Counted from the stretch's first letter, positions 11,546 through 22,800 are shown. The stretch: 64,000 bases of DNA from Sapria himalayana (GCA_029783825.1 JAREIK010003104.1:99117-163116); one strand, 5' to 3'. Notes: generated from the letters alone by a model not told the origin. Program-made: numbers and translations.

Positions 11546-12114
11546 GTTTGGAAAGATTATTAAAAAATGATTTTTGAATTCAAAAGGTATAATTTTTGAA
11601 AAATTAGTTTTTTGTTATGTAATCTTTTTAAATAATGATTTCAACACTAATGCAAAATCAGCTTTTAATATTAGATTATAATGTAAAATATATTTATTTT
11701 GGTAAATATTTTTTAAATAGCACTGCTAAACATAATATTAAATATAAAATGATATTAATATATTTCAATTTCAAGAATTTTGGTTTGGGAGAGTACTTCA
11801 TGAATTTTGCTTATTTTTACTGGAAAACTAGAATGTAATTTTGAGATTTGCATTTGACGTCTTCAACTTCAGCTCAGCAGGAACTAGCTTAGATCATGTT
11901 CCCATGCCTAAATTAGGCATATTATGTAGATCATGATGCAATGAACACCATGTATGGAGCATCGATCGATACGTGTCAACTCAAAAATAACAAAATTTTT
12001 ATTGAAAACTAATTAAATGGAAGATGTCGTTGTAGCATCGCTGAATAAGTCTCTCCTTGGCCAAATGGAATCAAATTTTTCTTTGAACTAGACCAATATT
12101 TTCTAAGCTCTGTA

Positions 12115-12192
12115 AGTAGTAGAGACAGATTCTCTTGCCATTAATGAGAGCTCTACCACCCTCTTCACGTCTGTTCGTGCTGCTCTTGAGGA
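12115..12192 (+). pseudogene. Candidate captured exon, unidentified
   Basis: An open plus-strand stretch reading about ETDSLAINES..LFTSVRAALEE ends in GAG|GTAAGT, a perfect plant 5' splice-site consensus. Its base composition is less AT-rich than its surroundings. It lies in CACTA-1 in the same orientation as the recognised gene fragments further right. I do not recognise the protein. It could be an exon of one of the captured genes or of the element's own broken gene. Confidence 0.35.
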
Positions 12193-15100
12193 GGTAAGTT
12201 TCATATATCTATTAACATCTTTGTTTTGATATCTGTTGCTCTTGTTTGTTGGTTGCTTATAAGTACAAAAGCTAAGATGTTGAGAAATCAGCATTGTTGT
12301 TGTACAGCTCATTAAATTTTGATGTATGAATGAAACAACAATATTAGTCATCGAGGATTATATTTTCCATTTTCCGACAGCTCAGAAACAATAAATTTAT
12401 GTTTTTCATTTTCTATCAAATGAAAACTTAGATTTCTAACTAAAATCAAAATGTAATCTTACTAAATTGATTAAGTACGCATGAGCTTTGTAATAGAAAC
12501 CACTATAATTTTTTTCAAACAGCATATGCAAGGGACATTAACAAAACAATCATCATTTTTTCCATGACTTGTTTTTCTTTTTCCGTTGTAAAGGAATAAT
12601 CTTTGCTATGATTTTCCAATTCCATTTTATTTATATGTTGATGCAGATGTGTATACTTTTTATAATTTATTTGTTGATGCATATGTGTTGCTAGGTATTT
12701 GTGATTCTTTATATACTACATGTCTATCCATGTTGATTTAATGATAAATAAAATGTTCCTTTTTGTTTTACTTCAAATTTAACTTGTATCATAGTTATAT
12801 CTGAATCTGACCATACTATTTTAGTCACACTAGCAACCACCACTGTTGTTGCAAATCATTGCTGCCTCCATTGAAATAGGATTTTAAATGCACTTAATTT
12901 TCCATTTCACCAAAACATTCATATGAATGTTTGTACTAACATCACCAAAAACTGATTTCATTCAAATTGGATATTTTTGTGATTGATTTCTCTAATTTTC
13001 TACATGTCTAGTGTGATTTTCATTAATTATTGTTGTGAAAGAGTTATTTTTGGAAGAAATTAGTTTTTTGGTGTGTTCTCTTGAATGATAAATTAGCTAA
13101 ATTTTTTAAAGGTACTTTTTTCTGTTACCTACAAATGATAAAATGATAAAATTTATTAAAGTGAGTAATTCTTGATAGAAAGCTGATACTCAACTCCTTT
13201 CTTATCTTTGTCATTTGCTTGACCTAAGCTTGCTAGTATGTTTATTCTTGTCATTATCAGTAATCAGTTGCGAGATCCCATGGATTCTTGCCATACAGCT
13301 AATATGATGATGATGTATAATCAATGTCTTATTCTCTCTACTTATGAACTTTGACACTGACATGTCAGAGTGAAACCAAAGCAACGAAATCTTAATCCAT
13401 TTTGTTTCATGATTTTCAAATATTATGTCAACTGTGATGGTTAGGTTAACAATCAAGATATGACAATGTCAGGTTTTTTTGGGGATATTTGCATTTTTTG
13501 GCAGGGCAATCCTTTTTTTCATTGGGAATGGAAATTAGGTATAATGATTATGATGTGGGCCTTGACAATGTTAAAAATTGGGATAAAATTTTTATTTATT
13601 ACTTAATTATGGATGTAAGTTTCTGTTAGTTAAAAAAATGTGGCTCTTTATAATTAATATTTGGGATTTGACATCAATGAAGAATAGTCATATGTGGCAT
13701 ATAATATTGGGTTTCTTTTAAAAACATATTGCATTATCAAATAAAAAAAACACATTATAGGGAAAGCAACACATTATTTCATATGTCATAATCTTGTTGA
13801 ATAAAGTTATAAAAAATATAAATTAATGTTTAATCTCAAAATTTTTTATCTATTTTAAATGCTTATTTTCTTTTAACATTTATAAATGTTCTTATAAAAT
13901 TTTTGATCAGACTATAATTTTAAAAGGCATTTCTCATGAGAATTGAGATAAGTGTAGGCACAAGTGAGGGTATTCCTTGATTATATTGATTTATTTCAAA
14001 TCCAAATGATGTGATAGCTCTCTTGAAAAAAGTTGATTATATAAAAAATTTTTCTCCTCCCAACATAGAATCAATTGAGAATAAGAAGAGTTGATTATAT
14101 AGGAATAAAAAGTTTATATCAGAAAAAAAATAATATAAACAACCTATTTAAAGTAAAGAGAGTCTCTTGAGAAGCTAGATAATTTTATAGTTGCTTTTTT
14201 TGATTTTGATCTTTTGATTATTTTTTGGAAGAAATTGAAATGGTGTTCTCCATAATACTCTAATTCATATGTATTATTATTCTCATGTTTTTTTTATTTC
14301 TTTAATCTCTTTTATTATTCCTTCTATTAATACTATGATACTCAAATTTTTTATGATGTATTATATTATCTTAGATATTATTAAACTATGCTAGAAGAGA
14401 AAAATATCAACATCAATTAGATCTAGGAATTAGTACATTGACACACATGATTGGTTGTTATTGGTTGTTTGTGATTTTTTTGTTGTAGTAATTTATTCAG
14501 ATAAGAATGTAGATTATTTTAAGGTGAACTTATTGTGAGAGTTCATTTTAATATTTATTGAGAATTTTTAAGATATTTCTTTCAAATTGTCAAAATGGTA
14601 TTAGTATAGAGCTGGCATCATCTAATAGATGATGGATACATGAGCTATACATGATTATATTTATTCATGGTAATAATAAAAAGGATATATATGTATATAT
14701 ATTGAGTAACTATCTAAATTTTGAATAGTACTTGTATAGTATAGAAGATATTATATAACTTAAATAGTCATGGAGTGCTTGATATTTGAATTTTTAGTTG
14801 GTTGATTTTATTAATTGTATGTGCATACTATTTTTGTTGTTAAAGAAGATGATATGTGAATCACACATCTAAATGAGTATTTTTAGTTGTAGTTTTATAT
14901 GAAGGACCTTGAATAAATTAGATATTTTCATTAGATAAAATGTATATACTTAATGAGAGATTATATTGTCATAGATAAGATATATAAATGATATATGTAC
15001 TTTGAGTTGGTCCTTTGACTTATATTGTAATGGATATTTTGATTGACTAAAATATTAGATTTATGTTTTATCTGATTTATTTAGCTAACTCTCACATATT

Positions 15101-17169
15101 AGAAAATCATATGTAAGATTAATTATCTGATTATTATAATATCAGATATAATTTTTATATTGAGCATAATTAATAATTATTTAAATTTTTTATTATAGAT
15201 TCAGATAGATGTAGCTTATCATATACTAAAGGATGAGATGAATTTTTAGGCCCTAGATTTCTTTTAGGGATCAATCCTTTTACAATTATTCGAGCATTCA
15301 TATTTAAGTTGGGATTTTATATATTTGAAAAATAATAAATAAATAATTTTTTGAGATTTGATATAGATACATAATTAAATCTAATGATAATGATCATAAG
15401 TGAGATATTTTAGATTAATTATTTATTTGAAGAGATTGAATATTATTTTGTTTTTCTTTTTTATTTTTTATTATAATACTTAGGTAATGATATATAATAT
15501 TAATTTTGATGTTTCAAGCACAAATAAAGCATATAAAATGAATTATTTTTTTTTTCAAAAAAATAAGATTTAAGATTATATTATGTGTATAATTTATGTT
15601 TATATAATAAATTAACTCGTGAATAATTTTATGAAGGTATTGAATAAATCTCAACAATTTTTTTAAAATTTGATATCATGAGTATTTGTTCATCAATTTG
15701 TAGTGGATATTATATTTTGTTATTTATTTGATAAATAATTTTATTAAGAATTTCTCAGATGATTAATCTTAGATGTATGATGATAAATAATATTATTAAG
15801 AAATTTTCATGATAATGATATATAATATTTCTTTTGATATTTCACTAGCAAATATAATATATAGAAAATGAATTATATCTTTTCCAAAAAAAAGATCTAA
15901 AATGATATTATGTTATATTATGTTTATATAATAAATTAACAAGTGAATATCTTCACGAAAGTCTTGAATAAATTTCAAATTAATTTGAAATTGTTCATCA
16001 ATTTGAGAATGTTGCATTTTTTTGTGTTTATGTTTTTTTATACTTTATATATGAGCGGTCAACATGTGAGTAGACACAATCCAAGTTGAGATTTTATATA
16101 CTAATTGTAAATATTTTATTATTTTTTGAGTCATTTTTTTGCTAATTCATATAATTTTGACTATAACATCTTATCCTCAAAGAGGATGTTGTCTAGTAAG
16201 TATTGATCAAGAGACCATTTAAATACTAATATTGGTTTTCATAATAACTTTGAAGTTAAATTTGTTTATCAGAGAATAATATATTAAGATGATTGCTCAC
16301 TTGAAAATTTTGTGTATTACATAGTCTCTTCAAACATCGTCTCTACAAAGTTATTGGGTAAATTTGTCGAGGTTTTTATATCTTTTTATATATCTTGTTA
16401 AATCAAGAGTCTTATGTACTTGGGTGTGAATGTGATCTCCATATCTATCTTATCGTATCCTAATATTTGGAAGCATTTAAAATATGAAGGCAAGATAAGA
16501 AAATAAATTGTACTAGTATATTATATTGACAGTCTTACCTCAAAAGATTAAAGAGATCGTGCATAATAAATCTTGAATTCGAGACTTACTATTCTTAGAA
16601 TTTGGACAAATTTTTGTCATCGCATAAAGATATGATATCTTATTAGATAGAAAAGTATATCTAATTTAACATTTGAATAAGTCATGAAGTTGAAGACCAA
16701 ATAGAGAACATAGTCATTCATTATTTGAATTCCACAAGAACAAGAAAATTAGATTTTAAAATATATCAATTTTAATTGGTAGTTACTTATAAATTACTAT
16801 AAACTCTTAATAAATCTCTCATTTATAAAGATTTTCTGATAAATATGTAAAATAAGTGTTTTAAATCTTTAAGTCTATGTATATTATATGCTAATTCATA
16901 AGATTTTTAAATCTGAAATAAGATTATTAATCCTGCTTTATTTTAATATCATCAAATTATATCCCCCTTCAATTATTAATCCCCTCATTCAACATCAAAT
17001 GATATCAATTCTCACCAGCTTTATAAACTACAAACTCTTCACAAGGAAGCTTCTTCGCACAATTTGAATGCAAGAGTGGATCAATTGATACAAGCGAATC
17101 CATTTTTTTTGGTTTTTTATTGCATTCCTTCATAGTGTTTTGCTGCAAAATGAACTCCTTACTATGCAG
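12193..17169. other. Long AT-rich interior of CACTA-1, nothing recognised
   Basis: Five kilobases with no supported gene. Small frames (for example 12,103-12,351 and 13,211-13,456 on the minus strand) show no family resemblance. Between about 13,900 and 16,900 the sequence has near-repeated phrases: 'AATATATCAATT'-like AT blocks, and 'ATAATAAATTAAC' at 15,606 and 15,937 with similar surroundings 340 bases apart. This suggests an old local duplication or another decayed transposon. Confidence 0.45.
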
Positions 17170-17301
17170 GAACTTGTTGCTAAATTCAAATCGAGACTAA
17201 AAATGTAGAAGGACAATAATGCTTTTGGCAATATTTTGCGCAAAATTTCATAAATTCAGAAGACCAATGGATCAAACTATGTTGTTCTTGGGACCAAGTA
17301 A
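17170..17301 (+). pseudogene. Captured last exon of TFIIF alpha (RAP74-like)
   Basis: After an intron-like ...TATGCAG acceptor, 44 codons read ELVAKFKSRLKM-stop-KDNNAFGNILRKIS-stop-IQKTNGSNYVVLGTK-stop. This has the order and spacing of the C-terminal winged-helix end of plant transcription factor IIF subunit alpha, a general RNA polymerase II factor ('..LVAKFK.RLK...DK.AF..IL.KISKIQKTNG..YVVL'). The family match is from memory. Two in-frame stops (codons 13 and 28) kill it. No other TFIIF exon was found, so only this 3' exon and some preceding intron seem to have been acquired. It lies on the CACTA-1 plus strand, about 1.3 kb before the ATP synthase exons. The open stretch and acceptor are seen directly; the identity is likely but needs a search. 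Confidence 0.65.
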
Positions 17302-18592
17302 TTTGCACCAACACAAGTATGAACTATGAACCCTTTTTTTAAAGAATCTACTTGTGCTTGAATTGCTACATTTTTATCATTTAAAAAAACCTAATCAATT
17401 TCCTATGTAATACTTGTGTATCGTCAATTTAATAAGAATCTTAATGCTTTTTAAGTTGATAATCGGTTTGTGGATCATTTGTTGTCTATTCAATTGTTGG
17501 CATCATCTCATTTTGCTAGGTTAGAGTTTTTGAATTCTTCCAGTTACAGAGCACATTGACAGATATTCAAAGTCACTCAGAGGCAAATGTGCAGTTTAAG
17601 AAATCATTTCTTAAATGCGACATAGATTTTAGTCAAAATTCGTTTAGTGACATTTTTCTATTATATGATTGTTGCTTTATTTTCAAATTAACGATGTCTC
17701 GGCAAGAAAAACATTAAATCTCATGAGTTGGCAATTGCAAATCCACTCTCTAAAACTCATTACAAATACCGGTCATAAGTGATGGAAGGTTATATTTTCA
17801 AATCTCTTGTGCATTTGCGAATCCACTCTTTATTATTATTAAGATGTTTGAATTGCTTTACACTTGCATTAAACATGTGGCAGGTTGATATTTTAATATA
17901 GTTATACATGTCCATCCATGCATATTAGCTTGGTTAAGGATCATAGAAAGTTGAGAAAAAATGCACAAGGAATTGATGTGGGCTAGTATGATTTTATGAT
18001 TGATTGTATTGTATGATAGTATTTTTGCTTGATTATATTAGAAATGTGTTTTAATAAGAGTGATGTGATATAATTATAACATAACAGACTTGATGAGATT
18101 TCTTTACTTAGTGTGAAAGTGTTTTTCATCTCTCTAGCCCGATCATGCTATTCATTCTTACAGGAGGCCCAAGCTACTGGTTGTAGGATACTCTTTTAAA
18201 ATATAACATTGACGATTATTTGACATGTGATTATTTGATTGTAATTTGTGTAAGTATAATTATCCTAGTTAATTTTGATCATAACATACTTGGATTATCT
18301 TTTTGTTATTGAAATATTTTTTAATATTTAATGTTGTGTATGTTGTTGATCTCTCCATTTATTTTTTTCTTTTTTTCAGCTTTTAGCTAGTTAAAATTTA
18401 AAAGTCGATTGGATGAACTCATTTTGCTTGAATTTGATTGCTTATACTTCATTCACAATTACTATTGCAATATGCAACCTTGTTTTTATATTCCCTCATA
18501 ACTCATATTGGTTGTATGTGTCCCTTCCAGATTTTGTTGTCGAATTTGTGTTTGTGACAGGTGGTGGGGAAAGAATGTGAATTAGACAATAT
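17302..18592. other. Interior of CACTA-1 between captured fragments
   Basis: AT-rich sequence with intron-like character and no recognised gene. Some moderately GC-richer stretches (17,480-17,600 and 18,115-18,185) could be untranslated or intron parts of the captured loci. A TTTTTTTCAGC tract near 18,370-18,380 resembles a 3' splice site. Confidence 0.4.
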
Positions 18593-18688
18593 GGTGGGAA
18601 GATGGGTGAGTTAGATTCTTATGAGATTGAAGGAGGAGAAACAATGGGTGATGTGCTTCAAAATCTGACCAAGTTTTAGTTCTCCTGT
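18593..18688 (+). pseudogene. ATPC (mitochondrial-type fragment): Captured ATP synthase gamma subunit, exon a
   Basis: The frame reads GGKMGELDSYEIEGGE, then TMGDVLQNLTKF, a stop, then FSC, followed by GTAAGA. Mitochondrial F1 ATP synthase gamma has the same order near its C-terminus (..GGKLGELDSYEIEGGET..VLQNLTEFQFSC..). Gamma is the rotating central stalk that couples proton flow to ATP synthesis on the matrix side of the inner mitochondrial membrane. The single stop replaces the Gln of EFQFSC (CAG to TAG). The exon ends exactly at a usable 5' splice site, so genomic DNA and not a cDNA was acquired. Exons b and c follow at 18,806 and 18,989 in the same orientation. Confidence 0.85.
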
Positions 18689-18805
18689 GTAAGAACCTCG
18701 CTCTCCCAAATAGAGCAATTGTGCCGTAATATTCGTCTCCCACAAAAAAAAATAATTATTATTATGTTTTTTTTTCATTCCATCTCTTGTTCAACCATCA
18801 ACATA

Positions 18806-18912
18806 GTGCTTGAGAATGCTTGCAGCGAACAGGGAGCCAGGATGGTAGCTATGGATAGTTTTAGCAAAAATGACAGTGAATTACTCTGCCACCTCTCTCC
18901 CATTTATACAAG
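18806..18912 (+). pseudogene. ATPC (mitochondrial-type fragment): Captured ATP synthase gamma subunit, exon b
   Basis: After an ...ACATAG boundary the frame reads VLENACSEQGARMVAMDS, then FSKNDSELLCHLSPIYT. The family has VLENACSEQGARMSAMDS in the C-terminal helix that runs through the F1 barrel. The second half has diverged more (family ..RNAGEMLDRLTLTYNRTR), which fits decay. The expected 5' splice site after the Tyr-x-Arg position reads AGTTTCTC, so the donor is probably lost. Introns of about 118 and 76 bp separate it from exons a and c. Confidence 0.85.
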
Positions 18913-18988
18913 TTTCTCTCTCTCTCTATCTCAGTTCATTTCTTCTAAACCAGTATCGACCAACTAGGTTTTTGGCTACATGACTCAT

Positions 18989-19051
18989 CAGGCTTCAATC
19001 ACAACAGAATTGAATGAGATTATCACTGGAGCTTCTGCATTAAATGATTAA
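18989..19051 (+). pseudogene. ATPC (mitochondrial-type fragment): Captured ATP synthase gamma subunit, terminal exon c
   Basis: Reads QASITTELNEIITGASALND-stop. This is the end of mitochondrial ATP synthase gamma (family ..RQASITTELIEIISGASAL..), with the natural stop in place. Three consecutive 3' exons and their introns therefore survive in order at 18,593-19,051. The upstream exons of this roughly 300-residue protein are absent. Confidence 0.85.
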
Positions 19052-19312
19052 ATACTTCTTCACAAACAAATGGGTTTTTTATAGTGTTTCCTTGATCAAA
19101 ATTATATCAAAATGATATCAAAAAATAATTCTGACTTTTAGAGCACTACATTGTGGGACCGAAGTGGGAATCGAGAATCAAGCGGGTGAGTTCAAGCAAG
19201 CTTCTTGCGCGCTTCACCTTCATCAATGAATTATATTCTCTACAAAATTGAATGTAAATAGCACATGCATTACATTTACATTTGTTTTATAACAGGCACA
19301 AAAACTCACACA

Positions 19313-19483
19313 ATGGAGGAAGTTGGCTTGCCAGAGTAGTAGCAACAAAACCTCCAACAAGTTGCTACCACAGAGAAGCTCAACCAGGCGATACTGCAAC
19401 AACTCAACTTGGAGGGAGTGAAGTCCAGAACCATCGGCCTTTACAAAACAATCAGTCGCATTCTAGAAGACTTCGATGCTTAA
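19313..19483 (+). pseudogene. MED8 (fragment): Captured first exon of Mediator subunit MED8
   Basis: From an ATG the frame reads MEEVGLPE, two stops, QQNLQQVATTEKLNQAIL, then QQLNLEGVKSRTIGLYKTIS, RILEDFDA and a stop. Plant MED8, a head-module subunit of the Mediator complex that bridges activators and RNA polymerase II, begins with a Gln-rich stretch. It continues ..ERLNQAVQQQLNLE.VK.R...L.KAISRILEDFDA.AR... The two early stops sit in a Gln-rich run (TAGTAGCAACAA) and look like CAG-to-TAG changes. After DA the bases 'TAAGACCCGGGCAAA' look like a small indel in the expected '..YARAN' continuation, so the terminal stop is a frameshift product. It is the only MED8 exon seen, 262 bases after the ATP synthase terminus, in the same orientation. 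Confidence 0.8.
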
Positions 19484-19969
19484 GACCCGGGCAAAAACAA
19501 TTTTTTTCTCGACCTAATAGTCCCTCTTTAATGCATATTAATTTGCACAAACACCATCTCCAAGAAAGAAAATACTTTATGAATGGAGTGATTTTTGTAT
19601 GTTTAAAGATGCAATTGAACTACATACTGCAACCATGAATAACCAAAATTTTGAAGAAAAAATGTTTTCAAATTGACTATTGCTAATTGTAGTAAATGTT
19701 TTAGGACTAAAGACAATAGATATAACTCTAAGATGAGTCCATTTTAGTTGTTTGTTCTATTTGTGCACAAAGCTGGCTCAGCCCAGATGTCTAGTTCCAC
19801 ATGGAAATGGCTTTTGCACAAATAGGATTATCCAAATCAAAAATTGTTCTAAAGCCATAGCGGATAGCTGGAGGTTCTGTTCTTCCACATATTAAATAAC
19901 TTGAGAAGTGTATGTATATGTTCATCGATTTAATCTTAAGCTTCAGTGTTACCTTTTTTTTTCTTGTAG
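19484..19969. other. CACTA-1 interior after MED8 exon
   Basis: Probably MED8 intron or other acquired sequence. A plus-strand stretch at about 19,770-19,890 is free of stops for some 40 codons (LAQPRCLVPHGNGFC..) but I do not recognise it. It is followed by a pyrimidine tract and TTCTTGTAG at 19,951-19,969, a good 3' splice site. Confidence 0.4.
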
Positions 19970-20125
19970 GAAAAACTTTTGAGAGCAATTGATGTGCACC
20001 TTGCTGATGTGAAACAAGATTGGTTGTTTGATTGTGAAAATGCATCAATTGCTAGTTTCAACTTGAAAACTAAATCAAAGCAATGGCTCTTCTCATATCA
20101 AGTTGGTGTTCCTCGATTACAATAA
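19970..20125 (+). pseudogene. Candidate captured terminal exon, unidentified
   Basis: Directly after a strong 3' splice site (pyrimidine tract then TTGTAG) 51 codons are open: EKLLRAIDVHLADVKQDWLF, then DCENASIASFNLKTKSKQ, then WLFSYQVGVPRLQ and a stop. The composition is unlike the AT-rich flank and no stop interrupts it, whereas the neighbouring captured exons have stops. I cannot name the family. It may be the last exon of another captured gene or of a gene of the element. Confidence 0.45.
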
Positions 20126-20330
20126 GCTTCCTTAGCAAGGAACTAAAATGTGCATGTCAGTCCTTCCTTTTTCGTATGACTTACGGGGAAAAATGTTATT
20201 ATTATGTTAGTTTATATTTCATGTAACTTTCTTTAATCAAAATCGGGTTAATCATTCATTTGCAGCATTAAAACTAAAAAATGGTTTCAGAGCCATCTTA
20301 ATATTTTTCCAATTACAGGAAAAATATTTT

Positions 20331-20548
20331 GGCAGTGGTAGTAGCGCATCTGTAGCATGCAGCGATAGCACCGGTAGCGGGGGCAGTGGGGGTAGCGGTG
20401 GCAGTGGTGGCAGTAGCTGCGGTAGTAGCTACTGTATCGGCGGTAGCGGCGGTAGCAGAAGCATTGGTGGTAGTGGTGGCAGCTACGACTGCAGTAGTGG
20501 CATTGGTAGTGGCAGTGGTAGCGGGAGAAGTAGCAACAGTAACAAATG
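20331..20548. repeat. GC-rich triplet block 2 (inverted relative to blocks 1, 3, 4)
   Basis: About 215 bp of GTAGCGG/GGCAGTGGT triplets, the complement of the RCY pattern, ending in 'AACAAATGTG', the reverse complement of the CACATTTGTT that opens block 1. It sits at the inner side of the CACTA-1 right arm. The 60-residue Val/Ala frame across it is a repeat artefact. Confidence 0.85.
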
Positions 20549-21185
20549 TGTTATATACATACGAATAAAGTTAGTATATATGTACATATAATACTGCAGT
20601 ATTTTATGTACATATATACTGAGTATATTTGCACTTAGTATATATGTACACATAATAATGTAGTTTTCATGTACATATACTATATTAATATATGTACAAG
20701 TGAAATGCTAGTATATATTTATATGTATATGACAAAATTATATATTTATCAAAACATAAATTTTATTTATTTTAATTTGACTTAGTGATTTAAATTTCTT
20801 ACAGATATGATACCATATTTTTCCTCATACAAAGCTTGTATAAGTGATGGGATTTTCACTAGATATTATGTGACATAACTCAGACAGCTTTGTCGTAGTA
20901 GAAAAATGATGATAGAAGGAGTAGAGGGAGAGAAAGCAACATCAATGAATGAATGTATTATACTTTATGTACAACTAGTAGATATATTGATAAATAAAAT
21001 GTAATAAAATTTTGTTATTTTTTTATTTCAATTATATAAAATATTGAATTAGAATCAATTATTAAATGAATTTATTTTTTATTTATTATAAATTATTATT
21101 AGTTTCATTTTTTATTCAATTTTAATATAAAAATATTAAATTATTAAATTAAAAAATTTTAAAATAAATTAAATTTTGAAAATAG
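20549..21185 (+). mobile_element. CACTA-1 right arm, AT-rich segment
   Basis: Reverse complement of the AT-rich unit at 3,787-4,455, 4,949-5,672, 59,790-60,440 and 61,206-61,965, including the hairpin (ATACTGCAGTAT at about 20,591) and the 'TTTCCTCATACAAAGCTTG' box. No gene. Confidence 0.8.
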
Positions 21186-21622
21186 TTTTGAAATTAAAAT
21201 AGCTAGGGAAAAATCTCTTGCTAAATTAGCAAGGGAAAAATCCCTTGCTAAATTAGCAAGGGAAATAATATTTTAGTAACGGATTTTTACGTCACAAAAT
21301 TTATTTAGATAGGGACTATTTCTGTCACTAAAATTTAGCGACCAACACTTTAGCTGGGGAATCTTCCATCATTATTTTTGTTTAGCGATAGAAAATCTCA
21401 TTTAACTTGCTAATTTAGCTAGAGAATTTATCTTTTTTAGCAATGGATATCTCCGTCGCTTAATTTTTAGCTAGGGAAAATTTCCCTCACTAAATTTTAG
21501 CGACGAGCACTTTAGATAGGGAACGATCCATCAGTAATCAGTCACTATATTCCGTTTAGCAATGGAAAATGCTTATTTAGCTAGGGAATTATCCCTATCT
21601 ATATGAGATTTTTCTTGTAGTG
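21186..21622 (+). repeat. CACTA-1 right subterminal repeats and terminus
   Basis: Repeated 'TAGCAAGGGAAAAATCCCTT' palindromic units (21,196-21,262) and variants of 'TTTAGCTAGGGA', ending in CTTGTAGTG at 21,622. The terminal bases mirror the left TIR and the terminus at 59,291. TAA follows. Confidence 0.85.
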
Positions 21623-22703
21623 TAAAAATAAATTAAAAAAAATTAAATAATTAAATATTGGCTAAAGAAATTGCATCGCTATGTATATATATATATATGA
21701 TTTGGAACAACTAATATATCAGATGCTCCCAAACAATATAGCATAAAAACATACAAATTATATTAAATCACAATAATATGCATAAATAAAAAATCATAAA
21801 TTCATAAAACAAAATTACTTATTATATTATCTACAATGTTGTAACAATTAGTATCACAAAATTTCAAAAATATTCTACTTTCTTTCTTATTTAATGAAAT
21901 ACAAATTCAGAAATCTCATTAGAACCTTCCAAATAATAGATAAAGCTCAACAAGCAATTCACATTCATTTGTATCATATGTATTAATATTTCAAGAACAA
22001 AGAGAATCAAATAAAATATGTTTAAAAATATAGTATATAAATAAATTATGGTTTTTAGGGTTCAAATAACAAACTCACTTACAAATAATTTTTAAGCAAT
22101 CATTATTAATTAATTTTATCATATTTTTTCTTATTTTCTAAAATTATTCATCATTTTCATTACACATCTATACAAATCACCAGTACGCTAGACACGACTT
22201 TTATTTTTAATAAAATAATCATTAGTACAAGATAAATTCAACCATACTTAAAGATTTATTAATTATAATCTCACCTCATACTAATGATTTGTATCACCCT
22301 TTTGAATTCTAGTCATTTCTATTGTACCCTTCACAAATATCTTTGTATTATTATTCATTATCTTATGAATGCATTTCATAAAAGCTCAATTTTATATATA
22401 AACAATCAATAAAGTGAAGCGAAAAAGATTGAATATTTTATGTAATAGTCAAGTGTGTTCCAGAATAAAAATATATATTTAGTGTTGGACATTTTTTTGG
22501 AAAAATTATCCAAAAAAAATATAATTGGAAAATAATTAAGAAATGTTATCTAACCTTTTTATATTTCAAAAAAAAATCCAAATATACTCTTACTCATCTA
22601 CATCATGTAAAAAACAAAAAATCAAAAATCAAAAATCAAAAAATAAAAGAAAAACACATATTAATATACATATATATATACATATATAAATATTTATAGA
22701 TAC

Positions 22704-22746
<43 letters not shown>

Positions 22747-22749
22747 TAG

Positions 22750-22800
<51 letters not shown>

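Larger units (their letters stand above)
9498..21622 (+). mobile_element. CACTA-1: 12.1-kb CACTA (En/Spm) element with captured gene fragments
   Basis: The left end begins CACTATAAGAAAA. The right end, read in reverse complement, begins CACTACAAGAAAAATC, so the terminal inverted repeats match and carry the CACTA signature. TAA flanks both ends. Inside each end are subterminal arrays of 'TTAGCGACGGA' and 'TAGCTAGGGA' motifs (9,520-10,075 and 21,186-21,600), where CACTA transposases normally bind. No TNP2/TNPD-like transposase frame is visible and the longest internal frames are near 120 residues, so the element is non-autonomous or degraded. From about 12.1 to 20.1 kb it carries exon-like fragments of several cellular genes, all on the element's plus strand, which is the pattern of a Pack-CACTA. 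It is inserted in CACTA-2. Confidence 0.85.

Noticed and set aside
11310..11570. 86-codon Cys/Val-rich frame
   Set aside because: Encoded by (GT)n and (TA)n microsatellites.
19282..19638. 118-codon plus-strand frame
   Set aside because: Out of frame with the MED8 exon it overlaps; the MED8 register gives the recognisable protein.
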